Shown here: in pieces, positions 8,604 through 16,656 of the stretch
Layout of the letters: each line of letters starts with the position of its first letter
Numbering within the stretch: position 1 is the first letter of the stretch
Origin: an uncultured Pyrinomonadaceae bacterium
GTDB taxonomy: Bacteria; Acidobacteriota; Blastocatellia; Pyrinomonadales; Pyrinomonadaceae
Direction: 5' to 3'
NCBI GenBank assembly: GCA_902805935.1
Contig: CADCUR010000086.1
Span: forward strand, 1-35,336
Length of the DNA stretch: 35,336 nt
Translations under genes and position numbers: made by a program
The notes under the pieces: model-generated
Databases searched by the model: none
What the model was told of the DNA's origin: nothing
The model's input: the letters and a program-made list of their open reading frames with translations, nothing else

Positions 8604-9881
8604 ATGCCGCTGAATGTCAAAAGATTTTCCTGTTCGGTTTTACTAACATTTACTTTTTCAATTTTGATTTTCGCGCAAACGTCAGCCGACGTGATGCGTG
8701 AACGCGTGGGAAAAGCCAAAGCGTATATCGCCGTTAGAAATTACGGCGCGGCGATTTACGAACTCGAAAACATCAGGCGTGAAACCAGCGATACGACGGT
8801 TCACGCGGTCGTCAACGTTCTGCTGATCAACAGCTTTCTCGAACAGAGCGACTATAAACGCGCGCAGGATTTCTTAAACGAGCTTTCAAAAAAACCCGGC
8901 GCGTCGGCAAGTTATTTTGCGGCTGCCGGGCAAGTCGTCAAGGGCGCGAAAAATCAGATGGAACGTTATCGCGCGCTTGGTCTGAGCGTGTCTGACCGCA
9001 ACTTGCCGAAGGATGCCGTCGCCGACGTTGATAAAATGCGGGAGACTTTGGAGAAAGTCGTCGAGCAGACGAAAATTTTCAGTAAAGATAAAAATCAAGC
9101 TTCGAGCGCGATGGCTTTGATGGAAGAAGCGACCGCCGCGCGCAGCAGTCTGGCGCGCGATGATTTCGACGCCAACCGTTGGAAAAATGAAGCCGCCGAC
9201 GCGCGCGAAAATTTAGCCAGTTCGAGAAGCGTTATCGTCAACGCCGTTAGCGAAGCGCCCGCATCACCAATACAGACGGCTCAAGCGAATCCTGTTGCGG
9301 CGAATACGGCGCAAACGAGTTCGCCGAAAACAGACGAACCCGCGCCGATTGTGCAGCCCGATACGATTCCGGTAGAAAAGGCGATTGCCAAAACCGAACA
9401 GACTTCAAGTTCGCCGGTCGTCGAAACGCCGAAGCCGGAAATCACACGCGCCGATCAAACGCCAAAGATTGCGGCGACGGACAATTCGGCAAACTCGACC
9501 AGAACGCGGCGCGTCGAAAACTCAACCGCGCCGAACATTGTCGCGCCGAACAAAACCGAAACACAAGCCACAAGCGCGCCGACCGATGCGGCAAAAAGTT
9601 CTTCGCCGATTGCCGTCGGTTCTTTAATCGGTTACGCGACCCAGAAATCTAATCCGGTTTACCCGCCGATGGCGAGAAATATGCGGCTGACCGGCGTGGT
9701 TAAAGTCGAATTGACGATTGATGAAAGCGGACAAGTCGCCCAGGTGCAGAACACGAGTGGACCGGCGATGCTGCAACGCGCGGCGATGGACGCGGCGCGA
9801 AAATGGAAGTTCAAACCGTTCACGCGTGACGGTCAGCCGACGAAAGCCACTGGGTTTGTGAGTTTTAATTTCAGTTTGTAA
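8604..9881 (+). CDS. Periplasmic TonB C-terminal domain protein
   Basis: 425 residues. AGGAG at 8591-8595 lies 8 bases before the ATG. Residues 1-24 are a signal peptide ending IFA-Q. Residues about 25-200 are helical and TPR-like (RNYGAAIYELENIRRE, SDYKRAQDFLNELSKK). About 200-335 is a low-complexity Ala/Pro/Thr/Lys linker of the kind that spans the periplasm. Residues about 335-425 form a TonB C-terminal fold (NPVYPPMARNMRLTGVVKVE, AMDAARKWKFKPF). Classical TonB is anchored by an N-terminal helix and partners with ExbBD; here the N-terminus looks like a cleavable leader, so it may act as a soluble or outer-membrane-associated carrier of the domain rather than an energy transducer. The gene is monocistronic, ending in a strong hairpin. 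Confidence 0.85.
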   Translation: MPLNVKRFSCSVLLTFTFSILIFAQTSADVMRERVGKAKAYIAVRNYGAAIYELENIRRETSDTTVHAVVNVLLINSFLEQSDYKRAQDFLNELSKKPGASASYFAAAGQVVKGAKNQMERYRALGLSVSDRNLPKDAVADVDKMRETLEKVVEQTKIFSKDKNQASSAMALMEEATAARSSLARDDFDANRWKNEAADARENLASSRSVIVNAVSEAPASPIQTAQANPVAANTAQTSSPKTDEPAPIVQPDTIPVEKAIAKTEQTSSSPVVETPKPEITRADQTPKIAATDNSANSTRTRRVENSTAPNIVAPNKTETQATSAPTDAAKSSSPIAVGSLIGYATQKSNPVYPPMARNMRLTGVVKVELTIDESGQVAQVQNTSGPAMLQRAAMDAARKWKFKPFTRDGQPTKATGFVSFNFSL

Positions 9882-9902
9882 ATATTTCTTAGGTTAATTT
9901 TG

Positions 9903-9934
9903 AAGGCGGTTGTTTTCTTTAAAACAACCGCCTT
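9903..9934 (+). terminator. Strong intrinsic-type hairpin
   Basis: AAGGCGGTTGTTTT (9903-9916) pairs perfectly with AAAACAACCGCCTT (9921-9934) around a 4-base loop, 22 bases after the TonB-protein stop. It is followed by TCTGTTTGT. The A/T-rich inner stem means it could also stop the converging pilus operon from the minus strand. The bases from 9935 to 10025 hold nothing further that I can see. Confidence 0.8.
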
Positions 9935-10025
9935 TCTGTTTGTAGCGTGAATGTTTTTATAAGCCAGTGACCATAAAAGATAAGCGAAATAATATGGTTG
10001 AAAAATAGAAATTGTTGATTTTTTA

Positions 10026-10766
10026 TTACCTGCTAGGCGTCGGGTTGGGCGTCGGCGTTCGGATTGGAGGAGTATTTGGAATTCCTCCTTGTGGATTGAC
10101 GGAACTCACGCCCGCGCCTCGAAAAAGCGGCGTGAAAATCCATTTACTGTGATTTTCGATGCCGTAGTAGGCGACGACCGAGCGGCTGCGGCTTTGGCTG
10201 GCGACGCCGATGAACGGCGCTTTATCAGTCTTGATTTCGATTTCCTCCTCTGATTCGTCTTCCAAGTCTGATTCGCTTTGCGTGTCAAGAACATTAACTA
10301 AAGCCGCCGTAACATACCTGTCCAAGAAAACTCTTGGTTCGGGACTGGAAGGCAACGCGCCGTTGTTGTAAGCCTGCACACGCCGCCCGAAGTTTTGAAA
10401 CGCTTTGGTGGTCGGCTCGACCAATCGCCATTTGCCGTCCGCCGAAAGCGGGTCAATTGCCGCCGAAGGTCGCAGTATCTGGCGTTTTTTCGTGCCGACC
10501 GGAATGCCTTCGAGTAAATCGTCAATTGAATCGGGAAGCCTTCCCTGGTTTGCGGCGACATACTGCCGAATCGCCTCGGCGACTTCCTCGCCGCGCCGAA
10601 TCGCTTCGAGTTCTTTTTCGCGCTGAACGCCCTGCTGAACCGTCGGCGCAACCGCCAGCAGCGCAATGGAAAATAAAGTCATCACCGCTAGAATCGCAAG
10701 CAAAGACATTCCGCATTCAGATTTGCGGTCGTCGCATGGCGCATGGCGATTGTTTTCTGATTTCAC
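10026..10766 (-). CDS. Pseudopilin-like protein with prepilin leader
   Basis: 246 residues starting at a GTG (complement of 10764-10766). A polar leader of 19 residues ends ECG, followed by MSLLAILAVMTLFSIALLAV, the hydrophobic N-terminal helix of a type II secretion/type IV pilus subunit. Cleavage is expected after Gly19. The usual Glu at mature position 5 is Ala, as in minor pseudopilins of the GspK/PilX kind that sit at the fibre tip. A segment with AAIDPLSADGKWRLVEP resembles the globular part of secretion pseudopilins. An acidic run and a Pro/Thr-rich tail (TPTPNPTPSR) follow. It is the last gene of the pilN-pilO-pilP-like operon, separated from the previous stop by a 7-base-period tract. 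Confidence 0.75.
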   Translation of the reverse strand: MKSENNRHAPCDDRKSECGMSLLAILAVMTLFSIALLAVAPTVQQGVQREKELEAIRRGEEVAEAIRQYVAANQGRLPDSIDDLLEGIPVGTKKRQILRPSAAIDPLSADGKWRLVEPTTKAFQNFGRRVQAYNNGALPSSPEPRVFLDRYVTAALVNVLDTQSESDLEDESEEEIEIKTDKAPFIGVASQSRSRSVVAYYGIENHSKWIFTPLFRGAGVSSVNPQGGIPNTPPIRTPTPNPTPSR

Positions 10767-10796
10767 TTTCTACTTTTGCCTTTTTACTTTTTACTT
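10767..10796. repeat. Seven-base-period tract, single arm (CTTTTTA type)
   Basis: The whole 33-base gap between the PilP-like stop and the pseudopilin GTG is a heptamer iteration read on the plus strand: ACTTTCT, ACTTTTG, CCTTTTT, ACTTTTT, ACTT. It is the same word family as the right arm of the inverted repeat at 21846-21912 but has no facing arm. Confidence 0.65.
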
Positions 10797-10799
10797 CCG

Positions 10800-11948
10800 T
10801 CAGTTTCCCTCACCGTCGTCATCGTCGTCTTTTTTCTGTTGTTGCGGCGGCGGCGTCGGTTGATAAATCGGTATATTGCTCGGAATGCCCGGAATACTGC
10901 CCGGAATACCCGGAATTTCGCCCGGCTGCAGATTAACCGGCGGATTCGGATTGTTGGGATTGGGATTAGAATCGCTTGGTCTAAAACCGCCTCTGTTGGG
11001 AATACGACCCGGACTGCCTAAGGTCGGATTCGGATTTTGATTCGGATTTGAACCGGTGTTTTGTCCAGCCGGCGGGCGGTAAAGCGCGAGCCGGTGTTTG
11101 AATCCGAGATTGACATCTTCAAAAATCGTTTCGCCCGCCGAGATGCTCATCAATCGAAAACGTCCGCCGATGACATCGTTCAGCCGAGCGCCAACCGGCG
11201 TCGGCTTGCCCTGTTCCTGAAAATAAGCCGTGTCGTTGTTAAAACGCTGGCGGGCAATCATACCGATATACTGAAACTGCGGAACGGGCGGAGCCTGCAC
11301 GTTCAGCGACACCTGATTCGAATAAAGACCGCCGTCGGGCGTGCGAACCATAATTTGAATATCGCCCGCGCCGGCGATAAAATTCGACGGCACTTCGGCA
11401 ACTAATTGCTGCGGGCTGACGAAAGTCGTCGGCAGTTGACTGCCGTTCAAATAAATCAAGGAAGCGGGCGTAAATTTATCGCCGTTGACTTCGAGACGAA
11501 AAGATTTTGAACCGGCGTAAACGCTCTGCGGCGTAACAAATCCGACGAGCAGCGGCGGCGTTGGCGTCGGCGGCGGCGTTTTCATTTCAACAACCGGGGC
11601 AGGCGTCGGTGTTGGGCTATACGGAGTCGGCGCGGGCGGCTCGTAAAAGGCGAAGATGTTTCTGCCCGCGTCAGGCGCGTAAAACTGACCCGGATTGTAA
11701 ACGACTGGCGTAGTCGTGTATTGAAAATTCACTTCTGCGTCGCTTGGCAAGGCGGCGGTTTCCGCGTTCGTGCGTGGCGAAACTGTCGGCGTTGGCGTTG
11801 GCGAAACGCTGACGGTGACGGTTCTTTTGCCGCCGAAAATACTGCCGCCGAAAGTGTAGGTTAAAGAAAGCAGCGCCATCGCGCCGAGCGCGATTGCCGC
11901 GATGATTTTATTGCGTTCCGCCGGACTTTTTCCTTCAAATAATTTCAT
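10800..11948 (-). CDS. PilP/GspC-like alignment protein with inserted IPT/TIG domain
   Basis: 382 residues. A single membrane helix (about residues 14-36) is followed by a Pro/Thr linker and GRNIFAFYEPP, which resembles the PilP/GspC segment just before the homology region. An IPT/TIG immunoglobulin-like domain follows at about 135-215 (VTPQSVYAGSKSFRLEVNG, IQIMVRTPDGGLYSN). The PilP/GspC-like beta domain comes after it at about 225-295 (FQYIGMIA, GARLNDVIGGRFRLMSIS). The C-terminus is Asn/Pro/Gly-rich and ends in an acidic DDDDDGEGN. PilP and GspC link the inner-membrane platform to the secretin. The order PilN, PilO, this gene matches pilNOP. The IPT insertion is unusual. The PilP assignment rests on order and pattern and is moderately sure. 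Confidence 0.65.
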   Translation of the reverse strand: MKLFEGKSPAERNKIIAAIALGAMALLSLTYTFGGSIFGGKRTVTVSVSPTPTPTVSPRTNAETAALPSDAEVNFQYTTTPVVYNPGQFYAPDAGRNIFAFYEPPAPTPYSPTPTPAPVVEMKTPPPTPTPPLLVGFVTPQSVYAGSKSFRLEVNGDKFTPASLIYLNGSQLPTTFVSPQQLVAEVPSNFIAGAGDIQIMVRTPDGGLYSNQVSLNVQAPPVPQFQYIGMIARQRFNNDTAYFQEQGKPTPVGARLNDVIGGRFRLMSISAGETIFEDVNLGFKHRLALYRPPAGQNTGSNPNQNPNPTLGSPGRIPNRGGFRPSDSNPNPNNPNPPVNLQPGEIPGIPGSIPGIPSNIPIYQPTPPPQQQKKDDDDDGEGN

Positions 11949-11959
11949 TTTTCTTAATG

Positions 11960-12961
11960 CTATTGCTGCTGGCTGTCAACCGCAATCGGCTGAAAAGTCG
12001 GGCGACGGAAATACGCCGCCATTTCAAGACGCAAACTCACCGTTTCGCCGCGCGTCTTGCCGCGCGCGATTTTCGGCTGCTGATTCTGCGGAACGGTCTG
12101 CGTAAAAGTCGGGTCTTGCGGAAAAGCGCCGGGATTCATCGGATTGATTTGCACTTGATTGATGGATGCCTGGACGGGACGCGCCGGGTCGGGTTTTCGC
12201 TCTTCGCTTTCCGCCGGTTCTAATTCAATCGCGCTGATGACGACGAACTGCTCGCTCGTTTCGATTTCTCTGATAAAACGCCGCAAGTTTTGATACGAGC
12301 CTTCGATAGTCGTCGTCACGTAAACGCCGGGAAAAAGGCTTTGGAATTTCGCGCGCCCGCGTTCGGCTTCGTTTTCCGAACCTCGGTTGCCGTCGGAAAT
12401 TTCGAGCGGCGCGTAATCGGGTCCGCTCGTATTGGTCAAACCGTAAGCGCCAATCAAACCGTTGATGCGCTGGTAGAGCGAAGTTTTATCAATCAACGGA
12501 TTGCGCAGAAAACGCGTTTCAAACTCGTTGACGCTCGTGATAATTTTAGCTACTTGCGCTTCGGTCGTAGTAATATCGCCGTATTTACCTTTCGTTGCGG
12601 CTAGTTCGGTTTCCAGCCGGTCGCGTTCGGCTTTGTTCGCGGCGAGTTCTTTTTTGGCAGGCAAAACCACCAGCACAACTAAAAGAACGACCGTCAAAAT
12701 CGCCAGCATTCCCAGAGCGACGGTCGCAATCTCGGTCGGTCCCCACATTCCCGCGTAAATTTTGCGCGGGCGATTCTTCGGCGCGATGTCTATGCGCGGC
12801 TCTTTTTCGATGATGATGGTTTCGTTATCGGTCAGCAAAACCGTGCGCGTTTCTTCCTCGACGACGACGGTCGAGTCTATCGTCGTTCCGTATTCGTTGA
12901 CAACGATTTCCGGTTCTCGATTCGCTTCAGTCGAGTCGTTCGGTTTCAGGTTTTCGTTCAT
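11960..12961 (-). CDS. pilO: PilO-like pilus assembly protein
   Basis: 333 residues. The start codon overlaps the pilN stop by one base (TAATG), indicating translational coupling. An unusually long acidic cytoplasmic extension of about 75 residues precedes the single membrane helix (about residues 77-102, ATVALGMLAILTVVLLVVLV). A coiled coil follows (AKKELAANKAERDRLETELAA), then a ferredoxin-like domain with the PilO/GspM pattern GVYVTTTIEGSYQNLRRFIREIE and SAIELEP. PilO pairs with PilN in the inner-membrane ring that aligns the secretin with the motor. Family members usually have a short N-terminus, so the extension may recruit a partner or a regulator. Confidence 0.75.
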   Translation of the reverse strand: MNENLKPNDSTEANREPEIVVNEYGTTIDSTVVVEEETRTVLLTDNETIIIEKEPRIDIAPKNRPRKIYAGMWGPTEIATVALGMLAILTVVLLVVLVVLPAKKELAANKAERDRLETELAATKGKYGDITTTEAQVAKIITSVNEFETRFLRNPLIDKTSLYQRINGLIGAYGLTNTSGPDYAPLEISDGNRGSENEAERGRAKFQSLFPGVYVTTTIEGSYQNLRRFIREIETSEQFVVISAIELEPAESEERKPDPARPVQASINQVQINPMNPGAFPQDPTFTQTVPQNQQPKIARGKTRGETVSLRLEMAAYFRRPTFQPIAVDSQQQ

Positions 12962-13584
12962 TACTGATTGCCTCCTTGCGTTTGAGCTACATCCGAAGGA
13001 ACAGCAGCAGGCGCATAACCGTAACCCGGCGTATAAATAAGCCGCAGCGTGTATTCCGTATAAGTAATGCTTTCAGTTTTCTGCAAATCCTGCCCGCGTA
13101 GCTCGGCTTGAAATTTGCCGGAATTGTTCATCGTTTCAATCATCTGCATCACGCTTCCGTAATCGCGGCTCAAAACGGCGAATTCCAAATCAGCCTTTGA
13201 CCGGTCGCTGTCTTTATAGATGTTCTGCACGACGATGCGCGAAACGCTGACGCCGCCCGGCAAAAGCGATTCCAAATCGGCGAACAGACGCGACCAGCCG
13301 AACGATTTGTTCGCCACGAGTTTGTGCGCGGCGACCAGAAGCGCCTGTTGTTCGGGCGTCAACTGCTGCTGGACGAGTTCGCCTTTGCCCTTTAAGGCTT
13401 GTATGTCGGTCTGCATCCGCTCGATGTCGGTCTTGGCGATTTCGTTCTGGTCGGTCGTATTTCTCAAAGAGGCGAATGACAAAACCGCGCCGGAGACGGC
13501 GCACGCCAAAAACAGCAGCGCAATCAGATACGGCAGCGTCCGATTGCGAAAAGGTCGGCTTGATAAATTGAGTTTGTTAATCAC
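12961..13584 (-). CDS. pilN: PilN-like pilus assembly protein
   Basis: 207 residues from a GTG (complement of 13582-13584); no closer ATG gives the conserved N-terminus. It opens MINKLNLSSRPFRNRTLPYL, comparable to the PilN motif I-N-L-x-P-x-R that binds PilM, then one membrane helix (about 19-40), a coiled coil, and the PilN/GspL-type periplasmic domain (FADLESLLPGGVSVSRIVVQ). It is the first gene of the operon. PilM, the cytoplasmic partner, and PilQ, the secretin, are not in this window, and the 222 bases upstream (13585-13806) hold no gene. Confidence 0.75.
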   Translation of the reverse strand: MINKLNLSSRPFRNRTLPYLIALLFLACAVSGAVLSFASLRNTTDQNEIAKTDIERMQTDIQALKGKGELVQQQLTPEQQALLVAAHKLVANKSFGWSRLFADLESLLPGGVSVSRIVVQNIYKDSDRSKADLEFAVLSRDYGSVMQMIETMNNSGKFQAELRGQDLQKTESITYTEYTLRLIYTPGYGYAPAAVPSDVAQTQGGNQ

Positions 13585-13806
13585 TTTTTTTAGATTGTCC
13601 TTTGTTCGTCAGTAGTTGTCCGCCGCTCGGTCGAAAGTTAAGTTGCCGAGTGCTTCTCGCGGCAAGCGAAGAATGAAAATTCTAACAATAAAAGCTGCAA
13701 TGAACAACGAACCTTCGGCAAAACACAGCTTTCACGTCGGGTTTAAAGGAAAAGTTGCAAAAAGGTTTCAGGTTTAGCGCGTGGTTTAATCTGCGACCCG
13801 AAATCT

Positions 13807-14736
13807 TCAATCGCGGCGCGACGACAGAGTTTTGTGCGTTTCTTCCGTGTTTAAATCCTGATAAGTGCAGACGCGGTTTCTGCCCGCGCGTTTAGCGTGA
13901 TAAAGAGCCGAATCAGCCCGCTCGACGAGTTCAATCGGGTCGCTCGAATCGTCCGGAAAAGACGCCACGCCGATGCTGATCGTGATGTGATGCGATTCGA
14001 ACGCTTTGCCCTGCCTGATGACGCTGAACCGTTTGTTTTCGATTTCCGCGCGAATTCGCTCTGCCGCGACGAGTCCCTGCGCGAGTTCCGCGTCAAGCAG
14101 AAACGCGGCAAATTCTTCGCCGCCGAATCTGGCTGCCGCGTCGCCGCTGCGCAGGTTCTGCGTAATGCACAAACCGATTTCTTCCAGAGTTTTGCTGCCG
14201 GTCAAATGTCCGTAAGTGTCGTTCACCTTTTTGAAATGATCTATGTCCATCATCAACACGCAGAAGGGTCGTTTTTCTTGTTTGGCGCGTTCCGATTCGC
14301 GGCGCATCTCCGAGAAAAACGAACGGCTCGAAAGCAGTCCGGTCAAATCGTCGTGCGAGAGCAGACGGCGAATCTCGCGCTGGTATTCGCGGTCAATTTC
14401 GTCGAGCATCTCAAAACGCAAGATGTGTTTGCCGACCGTAATTTTATCGCCGTGCTGCAAAGTTTCGCTTTTGATTTGCTGACCGTTCAGCAGCGTTCCG
14501 TTGCTCGAAGTCAAATCGGTCAGAACATAATCGGTCGTTTCGTTTTCGCCCGCAACGGCGTTGATGCGCGCGTGCCGCCGCGAAACGCGCGTGTCGTTGA
14601 TGCGAACGTCGGCTTCGAGCGCGCGCCCTAAAACAACTTCCTCGCGTTCGAGCGGAATCGGCACCGCGAGCAAATCGCCGCTCAAAAAAATCAAAGCGGG
14701 ACGCAAATCACGTTTTTCACGTTTCGTCGGTTTCAT
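13807..14736 (-). CDS. FHA-GGDEF diguanylate cyclase
   Basis: 309 residues, cytoplasmic, with no membrane segment. An N-terminal FHA domain (about 15-110) shows the phosphothreonine-binding residues Gly37-Arg38, SRRH at 52-55 and SSNG at 77-80. A GGDEF domain (about 125-300) begins HDDLTGLLSSRSF and has an intact active site GGEEF at 205-209, so it should make cyclic di-GMP. RSGD at 196-199, five residues before GGEEF, is a canonical inhibitory I-site. FHA input implies control by a Ser/Thr kinase. It lies on the same strand as, and 222 bases upstream of, the pilN operon; cyclic di-GMP control of pili would be a natural link but is not shown by sequence. Confidence 0.93.
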   Translation of the reverse strand: MKPTKREKRDLRPALIFLSGDLLAVPIPLEREEVVLGRALEADVRINDTRVSRRHARINAVAGENETTDYVLTDLTSSNGTLLNGQQIKSETLQHGDKITVGKHILRFEMLDEIDREYQREIRRLLSHDDLTGLLSSRSFFSEMRRESERAKQEKRPFCVLMMDIDHFKKVNDTYGHLTGSKTLEEIGLCITQNLRSGDAAARFGGEEFAAFLLDAELAQGLVAAERIRAEIENKRFSVIRQGKAFESHHITISIGVASFPDDSSDPIELVERADSALYHAKRAGRNRVCTYQDLNTEETHKTLSSRRD

Positions 14737-14883
14737 AGCGGCAGGAATTCGGTAGTTGCCGGACGAATGCCCGGATTTATAGAATAAAACATTTTCGCTG
14801 GAATTTGCCAGATTTAATTTTTTCGCCCATAGTCTTATTTTTGATTATCATCTAATCTGACGAGAAATACTCAAGAAGAATTC

Positions 14884-15006
14884 TTAACGCAAAGACGAGA
14901 GAAGCGCAAAGGCGCAAAGAATTTTTCATAATGTAAGTCAAAGAAAATTGAGTATTTTAACCGATGAATAAAACAAACCGGATTTACCTTTGCGTCTTTG
15001 CGTTAA
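14884..15006. repeat. Inverted repeat of GCGCAAAG 8-mers (copy 1)
   Basis: The left arm (14884-14920) reads TTAACGCAAAGACG, then iterates GCGCAAAG. The right arm (14987-15006) is CCTTTGCGTCTTTGCGTTAA, pairing with TTAACGCAAAGACG plus a diverged stretch. About 66 bases separate the arms. It lies in the 324-base gap between the divergent diguanylate cyclase and heptosyltransferase genes; I see no gene in this gap. A fuller copy lies at 18701-18822. Confidence 0.8.
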
Positions 15007-15060
15007 ATTGATTTCTTTTTGAAATTCTTCTGATTTCGAATCTCCCAGGATTGACGAGCA

Positions 15061-16107
15061 ATGAGAATTCTCATAGTCAAACTCAGCAGCATCGGCGACG
15101 TTGTTCACGCACTGCCCGCGCTCGCCGCGATTCGCCGCGCTCTGCCTGCGGCGGAAATCGCCTGGACGGTCGAGCGCAGCGCGGCGGAAATTCTGCGCGG
15201 CAACTGTCTTATTGACCATCTTATCGAGATTGACACGCGTTCCTTGCGGCGCGGCGGCGGAAAAGTCATCGAGGAGATTTTCATTGACGCGAGCCGCCAG
15301 CTTCGCCAATTGCGCCAATACGAATTCGATGTCGCGCTCGATTTTCAAGGCTTGCTCAAGTCCGCTTCAATCATCAAACTTGCCAAAGCGCAAAAAAGAA
15401 TCGGTTTCTCAAAAGGTAATTTGCGCGAACCAGCGAGCCGGTTTCTTTTGACCGACACGGTTGATGTCGAAAAACAAACGCACATCATCCGCAAAAATCT
15501 GGCGCTCGCCGAGCGAGCCTTGAACATCGCCGTTCCCGAAAATGATTTTGAATTTCCGATCTTTGCCGACGAAAATCATCGGCGCGAAGCCGAAAACATT
15601 ATCGAACAGGCTGGGAAAAATTACGCGATTTTGAATCCGGCAGGCGGTTGGACGACGAAACTTTGGGCGACGGAAAAATTCGGCGCGCTGGCGGACCGAC
15701 TTTGGGAGGAAAATAATTTGACTTCCGTGATTACAACCGCGCCGAATGAAATCGAATTGGCGAAAGGAGTTTTGCGCTACAGTCGTTCGGGAAAAGTTAC
15801 GCTCGCTCAACCGAGTCTGAAAGGCTTTTACGAATTGGCAAGACGCGCGAAAATCTATATCGGCGGCGACACCGCGCCGACGCATCTGGCGGTCGCGGCG
15901 AAAACCCCGATTGTCGGCATTTTCGGTCCGACCGAATGGTGGCGCAACGGCAGCCCGAACCGAAACGATATTTGCGTCGAGCGAAACGACATCAATTGCC
16001 GCGCCGATTGTCACCGGCGAGCCTGCGACAACTGGATTTGTCTCGACATCACGACGGAAACAGTTTTGCGCGCGGCGCAAAAAAGATTAGAATTATCCGC
16101 GCAATGA
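15061..16107 (+). CDS. waaC: LPS heptosyltransferase I-like glycosyltransferase (GT9)
   Basis: 348 residues. It opens MRILIVKLSSIGDVVHALPA, the signature of ADP-heptose:LPS heptosyltransferases, which add heptose to lipid A-Kdo on the cytoplasmic face of the inner membrane. ILNPAGGWTTKLWATEKFG and GGDTAPTHLAVAAKTPIVGIFGPTEWWRNGS form the nucleotide-sugar pocket. The C-terminal CRADCHRRACDNWICLDI is a Cys-rich segment common in GT9 proteins. Length matches the family. The WaaC versus WaaF assignment is not certain. The last four bases overlap the next start (ATGA), so the two genes are coupled. It implies an LPS-bearing outer membrane. Confidence 0.88.
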   Translation: MRILIVKLSSIGDVVHALPALAAIRRALPAAEIAWTVERSAAEILRGNCLIDHLIEIDTRSLRRGGGKVIEEIFIDASRQLRQLRQYEFDVALDFQGLLKSASIIKLAKAQKRIGFSKGNLREPASRFLLTDTVDVEKQTHIIRKNLALAERALNIAVPENDFEFPIFADENHRREAENIIEQAGKNYAILNPAGGWTTKLWATEKFGALADRLWEENNLTSVITTAPNEIELAKGVLRYSRSGKVTLAQPSLKGFYELARRAKIYIGGDTAPTHLAVAAKTPIVGIFGPTEWWRNGSPNRNDICVERNDINCRADCHRRACDNWICLDITTETVLRAAQKRLELSAQ

Positions 16108-16652
16108 GTAGAATTAACGCCACGCCAATCCAACGCTTCAGAGTGCCGCTCGGTTTTTTATTTGCGGCAATCTTTTTGATTTTCGCCCGTCCCGAACTGC
16201 CGACCTTGGCAATTGGGGGCGCGATTGCCGTCCTCGGGCTTTTGATTCGCGCCTGGGCTTCGGGGCATATTCGCAAAAATCAAACTTTGGCGGTTTCCGG
16301 TCCTTACGCTTACACGCGCAATCCGCTTTATCTGGGAAGTTTCATTCTTGGCGTCGGTTTTACGATTGCAGCGGGCGTTTGGTGGCTCGCGCTTCTCTTC
16401 GTCATCTTGTTTTTGGGCATCTATCTGCCGGTGATGCGCGTCGAAGCCGAGGAATTGACGCAGATTTTCGGCGCGGATTATGAAAAATACGCCGAGCGAG
16501 TTCCGCTGTTTTTCCCCCGCCCGGCGGCGAACAAAAAATCCGAAACCAATTTCGATTTCGCTTTGTACCTGCGTTACCGCGAGTATCAGGCGGCGCTCGG
16601 TTTGATTTTCGCGTGGGCGGTTCTGCTCGTTAAAGCGATGTTTCTAAAGTAA
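16104..16652 (+). CDS. Isoprenylcysteine carboxylmethyltransferase-family membrane protein
   Basis: 182 residues from the ATG at 16104, which overlaps the heptosyltransferase stop; longer upstream starts would lie inside that gene. Four to five hydrophobic helices are visible, with the ICMT/PEMT signature GPYAYTRNPLYLGSFILGVG and the downstream YEKYAERVPLFFPR. Bacterial members of this family methylate diverse small or lipid substrates using S-adenosylmethionine and their targets are usually unknown. Its position in an LPS-linked cluster suggests an envelope lipid or glycan substrate, as inference only. Confidence 0.85.
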   Translation: MSRINATPIQRFRVPLGFLFAAIFLIFARPELPTLAIGGAIAVLGLLIRAWASGHIRKNQTLAVSGPYAYTRNPLYLGSFILGVGFTIAAGVWWLALLFVILFLGIYLPVMRVEAEELTQIFGADYEKYAERVPLFFPRPAANKKSETNFDFALYLRYREYQAALGLIFAWAVLLVKAMFLK

Positions 16653-16656
16653 AATT

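Noticed and set aside
13637-13670. Palindrome TTGCCGAG...CTCGCGGCAA upstream of pilN
   Set aside because: The arms do not align without a two-base bulge and there is no second copy; too weak to call an operator.
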